Positions 1 to 9,110 of a DNA stretch of 64,000 bases are shown one piece after another; the first letter of the stretch is position 1; each line of letters begins with the position of its first letter. This DNA comes from Phytomonas francai (Eukaryota; Euglenozoa; Kinetoplastea; Trypanosomatida; Trypanosomatidae): NCBI GenBank assembly GCA_001766655.1, contig MJCC01000013.1, forward strand, positions 314,896 through 378,895, in the 5' to 3' direction. The notes below the pieces were generated by a model. It was not told where the DNA came from. It did no database searches and saw only the letters and a list, made by a program, of their open reading frames with translations. The position numbers and the translations under genes are program-made.

Positions 1-138
1 TATCTCCGGTTGTATTACACGCTAGCAAAGGAATTAGACACTAAGTTTGCTTGGGAAGCCAACGCAAGCTACCGATTCCTGGGGGATAGCGACTTATATC
101 GTCTGTATGTTTATGAAGTTCAGCCGAAAGCTGTGTAA
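1..138 (+). CDS. C-terminal end of an unidentified protein (partial)
   Basis: An open frame enters from the left edge in phase 0 and ends at TAA (136-138), giving 45 residues rich in Tyr and Leu that end in VQPKAV. The strand and the codon pattern agree with the downstream gene array, so I read it as the 3' end of a real gene whose start lies outside the window. No motif is recognisable in this short piece. The alternative is a chance open frame, which I consider less likely because the frame is open over its whole visible length. Confidence 0.5.
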   Translation, partial: YLRLYYTLAKELDTKFAWEANASYRFLGDSDLYRLYVYEVQPKAV

Positions 139-461
139 TTCGTACACAAAAAGGCGCTCTATAGGGTTAGCACCCTATTGATTTGGTTTGACTTCCCTTT
201 TAACCACACAAGATTATGGTTACCAAGAATGATAACTTGGATTAAAAATAATTTTTCAGTACTTGTCTCACCATTGGGAAGAGGAAACACGAATACATGA
301 GGGAAAAACGGCATTCGTCAAGCTCAACTATACCGCGTAGGACTGTTCGCTTGCCCCTTTCTTGTTTACCCCTTCACACGCCGCTTCTCTACTTGAAATA
401 TCTTTTACGAACCTCGTCTCATTGGAAAATAATAATAATAATAACAATAATACCTATCTAG
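139..461 (+). other. Intergenic region, 3' UTR of first gene and 5' flank of second
   Basis: No gene is seen. It holds a small perfect hairpin at 161-178 and a pyrimidine-rich stretch (about 350-395) followed by an AAT-repeat. The first AG after the tract is at 460-461, directly before an ATG. Confidence 0.6.
161..178. other. Perfect 7-bp hairpin with 4-nt loop
   Basis: ATAGGGT (161-167) pairs with ACCCTAT (172-178) around the loop TAGC. It lies 23 nt after the first stop codon, so it would sit in the 3' UTR. It resembles a bacterial terminator only by shape; kinetoplastid Pol II does not use such signals. A possible role in mRNA stability is inference only. Confidence 0.35.
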
Positions 462-1118
462 ATGAGGGATAGCGTAAACAAAAAAAAAATAGATACCCTT
501 TTCATGCACCGATACCCCATTTTCCCCACGCGTGCAATCAAAGAAGGGTGGTTGCTTTCATGGAAAGCCCCCCCCTGGCGAGGCCACGGCCTATTGCTTT
601 CGCAGACGCAGCGGCGGCACCTGCATCGCCATCCCCCCTGTGCAGGTCCGGGGCAAACTCCCCTCAACGCATCGGTGGCCCTCCGCCCGAAATCAGACCC
701 TCAGCCTAAGTCCTTGCGAATACCTGGTGAAAAAAAAAGTTCTCGCCCTCCCCCTACAGGGATGGGGATGGAAAAGGGCAATAAAGGGGAGAAGTGGGGC
801 CCTGGGGCGCCCCACGAGGAGGGCTACCGAGCCCTGCTATTGGACCTCATGCTTTACCGTCGAGAGACGCTTCTGCCGGTGCTTCGTGGGTTTAAAAAGG
901 AACGACGTCTGCTGGAAAAGCGCCTCGTCCAGTTAGACCGCAAGGTGAAGGAACTATGTGAGGTACGAGAGAGCATCAAGACAATGATTCTTAAATATGA
1001 GGACACGCAACGGAAAAACTTGCAAGGGCTATTAGAGCCACCACAAGGAGCACTTCCTAGGACTTCTAGTCAAGTCGAAAAGGAGAAAATATCGGATATT
1101 GAAACAATTGAATTCTAA
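462..1118 (+). CDS. Hypothetical coiled-coil protein; start uncertain
   Basis: The frame is open for 218 codons. The last ~118 residues look like protein: a charged helix with a heptad-like pattern (about residues 120-180, for example ERRLLEKRLVQLDRKVKEL) and an acidic tail. The first 100 residues are Pro/Arg/Trp/His-rich and the +1 frame is also open there, as expected of GC-rich non-coding DNA. Three starts are possible: 462 (directly after the AG at 460-461), 504, and 762. The last is attractive because a strong polypyrimidine tract with AG (about 740-759) stops three bases before ATG 762, giving 118 aa. I give the full frame but favour 762. No family recognised. Confidence 0.5.
   Translation: MRDSVNKKKIDTLFMHRYPIFPTRAIKEGWLLSWKAPPWRGHGLLLSQTQRRHLHRHPPCAGPGQTPLNASVALRPKSDPQPKSLRIPGEKKSSRPPPTGMGMEKGNKGEKWGPGAPHEEGYRALLLDLMLYRRETLLPVLRGFKKERRLLEKRLVQLDRKVKELCEVRESIKTMILKYEDTQRKNLQGLLEPPQGALPRTSSQVEKEKISDIETIEF
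740..759 (+). promoter_or_regulatory. Candidate spliced-leader acceptor inside the 462 frame
   Basis: A C/T-rich run ending in CTACAG (AG at 758-759) lies immediately upstream of the in-frame ATG at 762. If used, it removes the first 100 codons of the 462 frame from the mRNA. Confidence 0.35.
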
Positions 1119-1861
1119 ACAGAAACTGTATGGCTACACCTCTGCCTTCGTTTCGAAGGGCAAGATAGTGCAAGGAATGGTATTATGTGGCGTTTATGCC
1201 TAGACCTACTTTGTCTAGTTTCTACCCATTTTCCATTTTTCGTGATATATCATGAAGCGAAAGATAAAAATTTTCCGTGATATTGTCTTCTGATGCCCTT
1301 TGAGACAACTGCTAGACTGCGTGAGTGGCGTAGACCTGATAGCAACGCAGCAACACGTAAAGTGCATCCGAGGCGCATCCAGAGTCTTAGGGCACACCCC
1401 AAAATATCATGGCTTAGAAAGCAAAGCATGTCCATTGTATGCACTGTTTCGAGAAAGGAAAAAAGGATATCGCTAGTCTTCCGCATGCATAGGTAGAAGG
1501 AAATGCCTTATAATGTAGATTATGTTGGGTTTCTTTCAAAGTGGATACTGCGGTATATAAGATATCAAGTTGGTATTTTTTTTTTGTCTTGGCCTCGTGT
1601 ATGTGTGTGGATGTTGCATTATTGTGAAAAATAGATCAAAACAGGTATAGTGTCTTCCCACTTTATGATGATTTACTTAAGGCTGGGCCTTCCTTACACT
1701 CTCTCTTCCTCTCACTTTTCCATAAACCCCTCCATATTCAAGACCACTTCTTACTCTTTTAACCTATATTGCTTTAACCTATTCTACTTTTTAAGTGGTT
1801 TTTTGTGCAGGACTCTTGGTTTGTGCCCTGATACTGTACACTTTCGTTCCAGACGCATCGG
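1119..1861 (+). other. Intergenic region, no gene seen
   Basis: AT-rich with T-runs. Only short overlapping open frames without protein character are present. Its right end contains the polypyrimidine tract and acceptor of the next gene. Confidence 0.6.
1777..1810 (+). promoter_or_regulatory. Polypyrimidine tract and spliced-leader acceptor of the GEX1-like gene
   Basis: A T-rich tract ends in GTGCAG (AG at 1809-1810). The first ATG downstream is the in-frame 1862, which supports that start and predicts a short genomic 5' UTR of about 50 nt. A second AG at 1851-1852 would also keep this start. Confidence 0.45.
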
Positions 1862-3577
1862 ATGGAAAAAAAAAGGAGGGGGCCTTTCTTCCTCTTCAGA
1901 AATATGCGGTATCAGTCATTGTCCTTAGCTTTCCGTTTATCGCTCATTTCCTGCCTCTTGACTTACTTGGGTGCGCTACCACTTCAGGTTGAGGGAATTT
2001 CCCTATTCGGACGATCTCGAGCAAATGATGCCCGCCAGACGGCACAGCCACGGGGCGGCTCTCCAAACCTTGAACTAATTCAAGCTAGCGAAAAGGCGCG
2101 GAACTTGTGGAATAAAATTGAGGCCAAAAGTCGAATGAGCCCTTGTTGGAAGCGATCTATGGCAGCACTACGCAGCGATTGCGCTACCATACGCGCGGAT
2201 GGCGCTTTACGCACACGCTTGGCGCTCGGTATGGCGGCCTGCGATAGCGAGAGCGACGACCGCGGCGGGGCCTCCTCTTTTCTCTGCTCACCCCAGCAGG
2301 ACCCTCACAAATGTGTGAAGGGGCTTTCGGAGCCAGCCTACGCTATCTTCATTCAGTATCGCTTGCACACCGATGTGCTCTGTGCTTTTTTGCAGGAAGA
2401 GCTCTTCCAGCAGCGCACGGAGGCCTCCGTGGCCGCACTGGAGTCCGCTGCTGAACTGAGTATTGATTCCCTCACAAACTTACAACAGAACAGCGCGAGG
2501 CTCCTTCGCACGGCGGAAGATACGATGGAGGCTCATCAAGAGTCGAAGCGGCTAACAGTTGAGCTGCAAGAAGTCCTACAGAAGCTGCAAGAAGATCAGA
2601 CGTCTACGATGCACGGGCTTCGCTCTTCGGCCCATGGTATTTTACGCACATCTAAGGACACAGAGGAATCGTTACTGCATATGAAGGAATTGCTAAACAC
2701 AGTCATTGTTAATGCAAGTTCTAAGCTCGATAAGTTAGCATCTCGGGCCGCGGAACACTACGCATCCATGGAGGAGCGTACCGGTATGATTTTTGATGTC
2801 CTCAAGTATATCGAAAAGACTCACGAGAAAATGGTAAGGCACACTACATCTCTACGAGCGGCATTGCAATACATCTTAGTGGTTTCATTCATCGTGTTAT
2901 CCACGATGCCAAGGCGAACAGCTGCAGCGCGGCTGCCTGCCTTGTCGTTCTTGGTGATAGGGCTGCTTGCCTGTGTGCTCACTGGGAACGGTTCTCTTAG
3001 GCATGTGCCGTGGCTTGTCGTGTCTGTGGTTGCCGCCACCATGACGGTAGGATACTTTGCGTATACTTACGTCTCACTGGAATGTCTGCAGCGGCAGATC
3101 GTGCATGAGGAAGTCATCCATGTTGTGAAAAAAAGCCAAATGGATCTTATGGCGTGGATCGAGGCTAAGGATACCGTCCCCCCCTTGTATCGCATAACCC
3201 CAAGTGTCCCAACCGCTGTACGGATGCCACCGATGCCCTCGGCTCCCCATCAACCATCACACTCTTTGATGCCGTGGGGTCGGCAACCTGAGGAGTCCGT
3301 CCTACCACCGATTAACACTATTTCTCTTCCAAAATCAAACGTATTAAGCGATTTCAACGATCACAAATGCTTCAATCAAAGTGGAGATGCTCACTCTGAG
3401 AGGAGTGTGCTTGAGATAGACGTCGAGCCAAGCCGAACGTCGTCACCTGAGGTAACCATACCAAAGAACCCGCGGAAACCTCCTCCAATCAAGAGACCCC
3501 GCACCAAAAATGCAGCCTCAGCCTTAACTAAACCCACGCAATCTACCCGTCGGCGCCGCAGGCGGATCGAAAAATGA
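1862..3577 (+). CDS. GEX1: GEX1/Kar5/Brambleless-type nuclear fusion (karyogamy) protein
   Basis: 571 aa. The N-terminus has a hydrophobic signal segment (about 20-45). A cysteine-rich domain follows with Cys at 95, 107, 127, 142, 151 and 174, spaced as in the GEX1/Kar5 family (PCW...; RTRLALGMAAC; LHTDVLC). A long coiled-coil/helical stretch covers about 180-325, and three hydrophobic segments lie near 335-352, 360-377 and 385-407. The basic, Pro-rich C-terminal tail ends in a run of Arg. This order (signal, Cys-rich domain, coiled coil, clustered membrane spans) is the known architecture of proteins acting in nuclear-envelope fusion after gamete fusion. Met15 (1904) would give a cleaner signal peptide; 1862 is the first ATG after the acceptor. 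The assignment rests on pattern and architecture, not a search. Confidence 0.72.
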   Translation: MEKKRRGPFFLFRNMRYQSLSLAFRLSLISCLLTYLGALPLQVEGISLFGRSRANDARQTAQPRGGSPNLELIQASEKARNLWNKIEAKSRMSPCWKRSMAALRSDCATIRADGALRTRLALGMAACDSESDDRGGASSFLCSPQQDPHKCVKGLSEPAYAIFIQYRLHTDVLCAFLQEELFQQRTEASVAALESAAELSIDSLTNLQQNSARLLRTAEDTMEAHQESKRLTVELQEVLQKLQEDQTSTMHGLRSSAHGILRTSKDTEESLLHMKELLNTVIVNASSKLDKLASRAAEHYASMEERTGMIFDVLKYIEKTHEKMVRHTTSLRAALQYILVVSFIVLSTMPRRTAAARLPALSFLVIGLLACVLTGNGSLRHVPWLVVSVVAATMTVGYFAYTYVSLECLQRQIVHEEVIHVVKKSQMDLMAWIEAKDTVPPLYRITPSVPTAVRMPPMPSAPHQPSHSLMPWGRQPEESVLPPINTISLPKSNVLSDFNDHKCFNQSGDAHSERSVLEIDVEPSRTSSPEVTIPKNPRKPPPIKRPRTKNAASALTKPTQSTRRRRRRIEK

Positions 3578-4411
3578 GAATGTGAACTGGCACGGTAGCC
3601 TCTTATCCCTTATATTACAAATCACAACTAAACGTACTGACAGTCTCTGATTCCATTTATGCAAGTGTTAGCAGTGGTTTACCTTTTCATGATAGCTTAT
3701 TCGATCTTATTATACATAATATTTAAGAGCATTTGTTTTTAACGTATACATATATAATATCCATCGAATCTCTGAGTCTCGACTTATCCATTTTTCTTAT
3801 TTTCCTCTTTTACTTTATCCGTGATCTGTGTAAAAGCAGTGATCTGCTGAAAACAGATAAAACTTCAACAAGAAGTGCAAAAAAAATCATACTTCAAGTA
3901 TTCTTCCTGTATATTCATGGAAGAGATAAAATATTGGTGTCCAATGTACCCTCTTTTTTGTGGATTGAGTATTCAATATGCAAAAAAAGAGGCGGACCAA
4001 AAATCAAAAGACTTTACTATAGAACTAGCGACTGCATAAAGTCACACCTGTCTGTAACTTGCACCCCATATGTCTTTTACTTTTCTCACAATTTCAACCC
4101 CACCCTTCTATGATTTATGTAGAAAAAATGGTTTTACAGACTGTAAGACGCAAGGAAACGTCTACTAAACCTTAATAAACATACAGAACGCGCGCCATTT
4201 TTCTTAGCATATCATTCGCTGTACAAATCAAATGTTTCCATAAAACACAAAGTGTATTCCTATTACCATAAATGGTATGACCAGCTACGGTTGTTCTATC
4301 AGTACAGGTCCTGTGATGTTCACTGGGTCAGTGCCACGTGGGGCATTTGGAACTCAGGGTTGCCCGCTGTAGATGCTAATTTGATGCAGGTGTGTGTGCT
4401 GCACCGTCACC

Positions 4412-4427
4412 GAGTTCGCAAGAACTC
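4412..4427 (+). other. Perfect 6-bp hairpin with GCAA tetraloop
   Basis: GAGTTC-GCAA-GAACTC is a perfect stem capped by a GNRA tetraloop. A GGTG...CACC pairing lies just upstream (about 4389-4405). This could be part of a small structured RNA, but I cannot assign a family. Confidence 0.3.
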
Positions 4428-5190
4428 CGCTCCAGTGCGCATATCCATTCTTTATATAGTAAAAAATCCATGGAACTGTTTCCTTTTCCAAGGGTTGGCA
4501 TTTTCAGCGTTTGCTAAGCTACCGCGGGTCTTCGTATTCGCTAAGGCGTTTACGATCTGAATGAACTTGAGATGAGAAGTTTGAACCAGGAAAAAAAAAA
4601 CATAGGGGAGGGAGGGGACAAGACGAGCTCTTAAAGGAATTAGGACAGAGACACGTCGTTCAGTGGAGTACTTGTACAGTGTTTAACCAAATACGGTAGT
4701 GGTGGAGCACGACAAGTTTGTTCTCCAAGAATACAGTGCTCTGGAGAAGATATGTAAGACGTTGGAGGGCTAAATTTCACGCTAATGGCCACAACAAGAC
4801 AGAGAAACGAGTCCCATCGGACGAAAGGAACGAAGCATCCCAAGCCCCGTTGTTCGCACACGCGATCCGGTTGGCCGTCGCTACCCATATCACTAAGTCA
4901 CTTCTCGCCTGATGTGGCATTTCATACGCGGTGCGCCGTCGTATTATCAGCGGACTGCATGCGTGGTGTGGCTTCATGAAGCAGCTGCAAAGTGAAGAAT
5001 CTGGATTAGATGAACCCAAACAATTGTGAATGGGAAACCTGTGCTAGTAATAATAATAATAATAATACATGATTTAGTGTTTTTGAATTAATGACAACAG
5101 TTGCCTTCAGAAAAGCATATCCGTAAGCGGTATGGTATCTGTGTTTGCGTCTCAATTCCCTGTGCGTTACGCTCCCAAGTGCGTATGTAG

Positions 5191-5209
5191 TGTGTGTGTG
5201 TGTGTGTGT
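5191..5209. repeat. (TG)n microsatellite
   Basis: Uninterrupted TG repeat of about 9.5 units upstream of RRP40, followed further on by A, T and G homopolymers. Confidence 0.9.
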
Positions 5210-5412
5210 TTATCTCGCGTACCAACCCCATCCCTTTCCAACTCTCTTTCCCTTTGAAAGATAGATAGTGAGATTCGGTGTGGGTAAAAAAAAAAAAAGT
5301 AGTAAGCGCACCGCTCCCAACACCTTCTTCGTCGAAGTCGTCTCGGCTCGGGCATCACTCGCGAAAGGGCGGTCCCGGACACGCCTAGCCCCACCACACG
5401 AAGGGGGCTTGG

Positions 5413-5446
5413 CTTTTTCCTTTTTTTTTTTTCCCGTTGTGCGGAG
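5413..5446 (+). promoter_or_regulatory. Polypyrimidine tract and acceptor for RRP40
   Basis: A T-rich tract with 12 consecutive T (5421-5432) is followed by the first AG at 5445-5446, then an 11-G run (5446-5456) and ATG 5466. This predicts a genomic 5' UTR of about 19 nt and decides the RRP40 start against the upstream in-frame ATG at 5268. Confidence 0.6.
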
Positions 5447-5465
5447 GGGGGGGGGGATTGCGGGG

Positions 5466-6380
5466 ATGGGGCTCGCAACCCAGGGTCCCGTGCGCGAGCT
5501 CGTGCCGCTGCGCCGCCACGTCTGCCTTCCCGGCGACCCGGTGCTGGCGGTGGGGGCGGGGGCCGTCGTCGGGGTCGAGGGCGCCCTGCGCGCGAAGTCG
5601 GCGGGGGAGGCCCGCGTGTTCGTCTCGGAGGTCTGCGCGGCGGTCGAGCGCCGGGCGGAGGCGGGGCACCGCAACCTCGCGTCCTACGCCGTGGCCGCCC
5701 CGGCAGCGCGGCGCTACCTCGGCCGGCCGGGCGACCCCGTCGTGGCGACGGTGCTGCGCCGCGTGGGGGCGCAGGGCTACCAATGCCACCTCGAGGGCCC
5801 CTACCTCGCCTACCTCGACGCCCTCGCCTTCGACGGCGCGAGCAAGAAGAGCCGGCCGAGGCTCGAGGAGGGCGAGGTCATCTACGCGTACGTGAAAGGG
5901 CACCAGGCGGACCGCGGGCTCGAGCACGCCGCGGTCGGCCACCGCATCTCGAGCGAGGGGACCTGCGGCGCCCTGCTGGACAATCCTTCGGAAGTTCAGC
6001 TATCCTGTACGTCGGCGGAGGTGGGGCTCATACCCAATGACTGGACATCAGGGAAGAGCGTGTTCGGTCCACTGCGAGGCGGCCGAGTCCTGACGCTGCC
6101 GCTGACGTACGTCCGTGCCCTTATGACCGCACCCCCTGTAGACTCCATCCCTGCATCACACCTCGTCGCGGCGATAGGGGCAAGAGTTCCATTCGAGATA
6201 TGCACAGGGGCTAACGGACGAGTGTGGGTGAAGGGGCTCCCCAGCGAGGTTGATCAAACGGCGGAAATACGCCGCACGGTGGCTGTTTGCGCCTGTCTGA
6301 CAGAAGCTCAATACGATAACACGCGAGAGGAGATCGATGCACGCGTTGAGGCCTTTTTCCCAGCGTCGCAGTCCAAATGA
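5466..6380 (+). CDS. RRP40: Exosome complex RNA-binding subunit RRP40
   Basis: 304 aa from ATG 5466. RRP40 is a cap subunit of the RNA exosome in nucleus and cytoplasm, acting in rRNA 3' maturation and RNA decay. The N-terminal part has PGDPVLAVG. An S1-like domain starts around residues 79-90 (GDPVVATVLRRVG) and ends near 150 (EGEVIYAYVKGH). A KH-type C-terminal domain carries the family signature GANGRVWVKG near 247-256. Length suits the family. The open frame begins at 5268, but the acceptor at 5445-5446 and the low-complexity Lys/Phe-rich extension argue for 5466. Oddity: codons up to about 5982 are ~75% GC with almost only G/C third positions, then the same frame continues at ~57% GC. 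Confidence 0.85.
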   Translation: MGLATQGPVRELVPLRRHVCLPGDPVLAVGAGAVVGVEGALRAKSAGEARVFVSEVCAAVERRAEAGHRNLASYAVAAPAARRYLGRPGDPVVATVLRRVGAQGYQCHLEGPYLAYLDALAFDGASKKSRPRLEEGEVIYAYVKGHQADRGLEHAAVGHRISSEGTCGALLDNPSEVQLSCTSAEVGLIPNDWTSGKSVFGPLRGGRVLTLPLTYVRALMTAPPVDSIPASHLVAAIGARVPFEICTGANGRVWVKGLPSEVDQTAEIRRTVAVCACLTEAQYDNTREEIDARVEAFFPASQSK

Positions 6381-6801
6381 TCATGTTAACATAACCATAA
6401 ATCTTTCTTTTAATAATTGTATTTCTTCGGAACCATTCGACGAGGTGACTTTGCCCCACACAACCCTTCGCTTTGCAATGCCTTTGCCACTTTTCAAGCA
6501 AACACCTGTCTGCGATGTTCTTCGTCACCGACAATCTTGCCATTGGGTAATACACAAAGATAATAATAGGGTTTTTAATAAAAATGTCCTTGGTGACATT
6601 GTTACCGAAGCACAACCCTTAGGAGTTGAAGTATACAGGTCTCATCCGGTCTTTTCTCCACACTCTTTGCGGCTTTTAAGTAAATGCTTATAGTATAGTA
6701 ATAAATAAAAAAAGCACATTGCGTCTACCCAATCACAATTGCTCTTTAAGCAACTAAATTAAACACAAGTTGCGTTACTGGTGCCGTTATACTCGATTAA
6801 A
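6381..6801 (+). other. Intergenic region, no gene seen
   Basis: AT-rich; contains the RRP40 3' UTR and the flank of the next gene. Open frames on either strand have no protein character. Confidence 0.6.
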
Positions 6802-7296
6802 ATGGTCAATAAGGACACTTCGGACTTTAATCAACTGGTAAAATACCTCAACAGTAGCTTTTCAGCTCCTACCAGTAATGCTGTCAGCAACTGGGTCTTC
6901 TTTGCAGCACCCGAATCGGGTACCTCTACCCACCTAACCTCACCTTCGAATTCCGAGTTTATGACGCTCGCCCGCACCGTAGATAGCTCGTGGCGTGCGT
7001 TGACAATGAGTGATGCAGCCGCCAAAGAAAACAGTAAGCCTGGTGGGAACAGCACCTTAGGGGACCGCGCGATGGGCGGATCTCCCGCCGCCACGACTCA
7101 CTATCCCAGCATTACCGTGGGACGTATGATGGTTTCTACCGAAGACCGGTGGCGTATTCAGGCGCAGATGCGCCGTGAGGAGGCAAAGAGCGGGCAGGCG
7201 CGAAAAGAATATAACAAGAAAGTTACCCGTGCGATCAAGGCTACTAAAGGCCCTCAGCCTGAGGGTTTTCCGCCAGGCCGCGGTCGCCCCGTATAA
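6802..7296 (+). CDS. Hypothetical protein, 164 aa
   Basis: The frame extends upstream to 6781 without an ATG; the first ATG is 6802 (MVNKDTSDF...). The N-terminal half is Ser/Thr/Asn-rich and probably disordered. The C-terminal third is basic and helical (RWRIQAQMRREEAKSGQARK) and ends in a Pro/Gly/Arg tail (GFPPGRGRPV). Composition matches neighbouring real genes, with GC near 55%. No known domain; a small RNA-binding or scaffold protein is possible but unsupported. Confidence 0.6.
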   Translation: MVNKDTSDFNQLVKYLNSSFSAPTSNAVSNWVFFAAPESGTSTHLTSPSNSEFMTLARTVDSSWRALTMSDAAAKENSKPGGNSTLGDRAMGGSPAATTHYPSITVGRMMVSTEDRWRIQAQMRREEAKSGQARKEYNKKVTRAIKATKGPQPEGFPPGRGRPV

Positions 7297-7754
7297 GCAT
7301 AAAACAAGTCATCAGCGCATGATTTTTCTACCATGAATATGGTAATGACATCAATACCGAATAGGGGAAAAAAAGGAAAAAAGGAAGAAATAAGGTGTTG
7401 TGTGATTTCCTCGTTTCAATCGCTGAACCCGTTTTTTTTTTTTTTTGGATTAGGCACAAGGTACGTTTCCAATGTTAAGGTCTAAAATGACATGATTTAT
7501 GATGTGCTAAAGAGAAAAAAAAGTGATAACAATGGTCGTGCAACACACAGTAAATTGGAAAGCCCTCCCTATTAGTCGGTACAAACCCATATATTTAGTA
7601 TTTCATTCGATTCCTCTTGCCATGTTGGTACATTACCCTTTACTCTTGGATACTAATTTTGTAGGTATAGATTTCACAGAAGACACAAGATCAGCTCTAC
7701 TCAGCGAAGGTAGAGGACCTAGCATCATCGTAAGAATAACTACAAGTTGTTTCC
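7297..7754 (+). other. Intergenic region, no gene seen
   Basis: Contains A-runs and a T-run of about 14 near 7433-7446. The frame open at 7523-7873 overlaps the start of the next gene in another phase and lacks coding character. Confidence 0.6.
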
Positions 7755-8612
7755 ATGGAGGGCCTAGAGGGTTGCACCGACAATGCAACCCAGCTCGCGG
7801 AACTGCTCATGCGAGCATCTGCCGTCATCAAGGAAGAGCGCCTCAGATCGGCCGCTCTCGCAGCACAAAATGACCAACTAAGTGTAGCGTTGAAGGACCT
7901 TATTCAAGAAGGTCTCAAGAGTCAAAACCCCCCGGCTGCTATCTGTAAATATCTACGTGACAACGCTGTACAATTAGAGAAACTACTGGGTTCTCCCGCT
8001 TCGATATCAAACCCGATTGACAGCCAACAAATGCTAGAAACCAGCGCTAAGCCGAGTACTAAAAACACAGCCACATCCCATTCATCGATAATGAAATATA
8101 ATCTACACAAAGATACACATGCAATTATCACTAGCGACGTTGCGGCAACAACCGCTACACGACTGCGTCGTGCCTTCGCCCCGACACCGAATAAACAGCA
8201 GCTTGCCGAGGTAGTAGATGTTATGGTAAAGGCTCTTTATACAGATCTCAAGAAACAGGTATCCAGAAGAGAATGGCCATTACCGCAGGAGGAGAACAAG
8301 ACGACATCGGATTTTCATTTCTATCGACTAAAAGCGTGCACGTACCTTTTCGAGTGGGGCTGCTCTGATAACGCAAACAAGCTTCTACCGGGCAGCGGGA
8401 ATACCTGTGAGCGCACTATTAAGGGAAGCAGGAATTCTGAGCATTTATACCACTCCAACAATTACACCATCAATCTCCAACGACATGAAAAGAGGAAAAG
8501 ACAGAAAATACTCAACTTTACTATTGACAGTGGTCAGCTATGCATACTCAGCGGGGGAGGGCACATAAATGCATTAGAATTCTTTGAAAGGAAGCTTCAT
8601 ATTCGCTGTTAA
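7755..8612 (+). CDS. Hypothetical protein with N-terminal coiled coil, 285 aa
   Basis: ATG 7755 opens MEGLEGCTDNATQLAELL. Residues ~10-80 are helical and heptad-like (RASAVIKEERLRSAALAAQNDQL). A Ser/Thr-rich linker follows (about 85-125), then a second helical part (about 130-175) and a Cys/His/Asn-containing C-terminus. I recognise no family. The start is supported because no in-frame ATG lies upstream before a stop. Confidence 0.55.
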   Translation: MEGLEGCTDNATQLAELLMRASAVIKEERLRSAALAAQNDQLSVALKDLIQEGLKSQNPPAAICKYLRDNAVQLEKLLGSPASISNPIDSQQMLETSAKPSTKNTATSHSSIMKYNLHKDTHAIITSDVAATTATRLRRAFAPTPNKQQLAEVVDVMVKALYTDLKKQVSRREWPLPQEENKTTSDFHFYRLKACTYLFEWGCSDNANKLLPGSGNTCERTIKGSRNSEHLYHSNNYTINLQRHEKRKRQKILNFTIDSGQLCILSGGGHINALEFFERKLHIRC

Positions 8613-8868
8613 AGGGCCGCACGTAAAGGTCGTCGACGTTTCACCTTGCCCTAATCAACATCCCCTTGATAAAAGGTAGAATCAAGAATAAGGAGTTCCT
8701 TAAAAATGCAAAATACCAACAATAGATAACTCTTTATATGCAGAAATAGATTCTGTAGGAGTTTAAAAAAATTCAAATGTATTTTTTAGAAACAATACAA
8801 TGTGCACAGTACTGTGGATACGGTTTCACCCTTCTTGAGCACACGCCCAGCCTTCTTTTTCACCTCGT
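8613..8868 (+). other. Short intergenic spacer before the surface-protein array
   Basis: AT-rich, no gene seen. It lies directly left of the 242-bp repeat. Confidence 0.5.
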
Positions 8869-9110
8869 TCTCCTTTGTTTGCATCGCTTCTAAGTTCGGC
8901 ATCCAGTAAATTTCCTGCAAACACACTCGCATACACTCTTTCTTCGACTGCATCACTCTAAAAAATAAAAAGCTGAGTCACACGTGATCGATTCAAACAC
9001 CTACCTTGCTAAACTTTCACACATCCATACGCACAGCTCTTCCTCTGTAGGCAGTACCTATTTCAGACGCCACGACGCAAAATGTGGACCAAAACTGCAT
9101 GGATGGGGCT
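8869..9110 (+). repeat. 242-bp direct repeat, copy 1 (5' flank and first codons of surface gene)
   Basis: Identical base for base, by reading, to 11256-11497 at a constant offset of 2387. It includes the upstream region, a polypyrimidine tract with acceptor (CCTCTGTAG, ending about 9050) and the first 29 bases of the surface-protein CDS. Copy 2 begins exactly at the edge of the N gap, so the true repeat may extend further left. Confidence 0.9.

Larger units (their letters stand above)
3578..5465 (+). other. Long intergenic region without a supported gene
   Basis: About 1.9 kb. The left part (to ~4250) is AT-rich. The stretches 4250-4560 and 4690-5000 are nearer 45-50% GC by eye and contain short ORFs on both strands, none protein-like. 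A perfect GNRA-type hairpin lies at 4412-4427, so an unrecognised structured RNA is possible. No tRNA A/B boxes, snRNA or spliced-leader sequence were seen. The right end has a TG repeat and the acceptor region of RRP40. Confidence 0.5.

Noticed and set aside
3733..4560. Hydrophobic ORFs in the interval after the GEX1-like gene
   Set aside because: Hydrophobicity reflects T-rich DNA; no conserved motif and no consistent codon pattern.
5268..5465. Longer RRP40 reading frame starting at 5268
   Set aside because: It includes poly-Lys and poly-Phe translated from homopolymers and lies upstream of the polypyrimidine tract and acceptor, so it would not be in the mRNA.
5385..5942. Long frames on the minus strand and other plus frames in the GC-rich RRP40 half
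   Set aside because: Shadows caused by high GC and few stops; only the RRP40 frame has recognisable domains.
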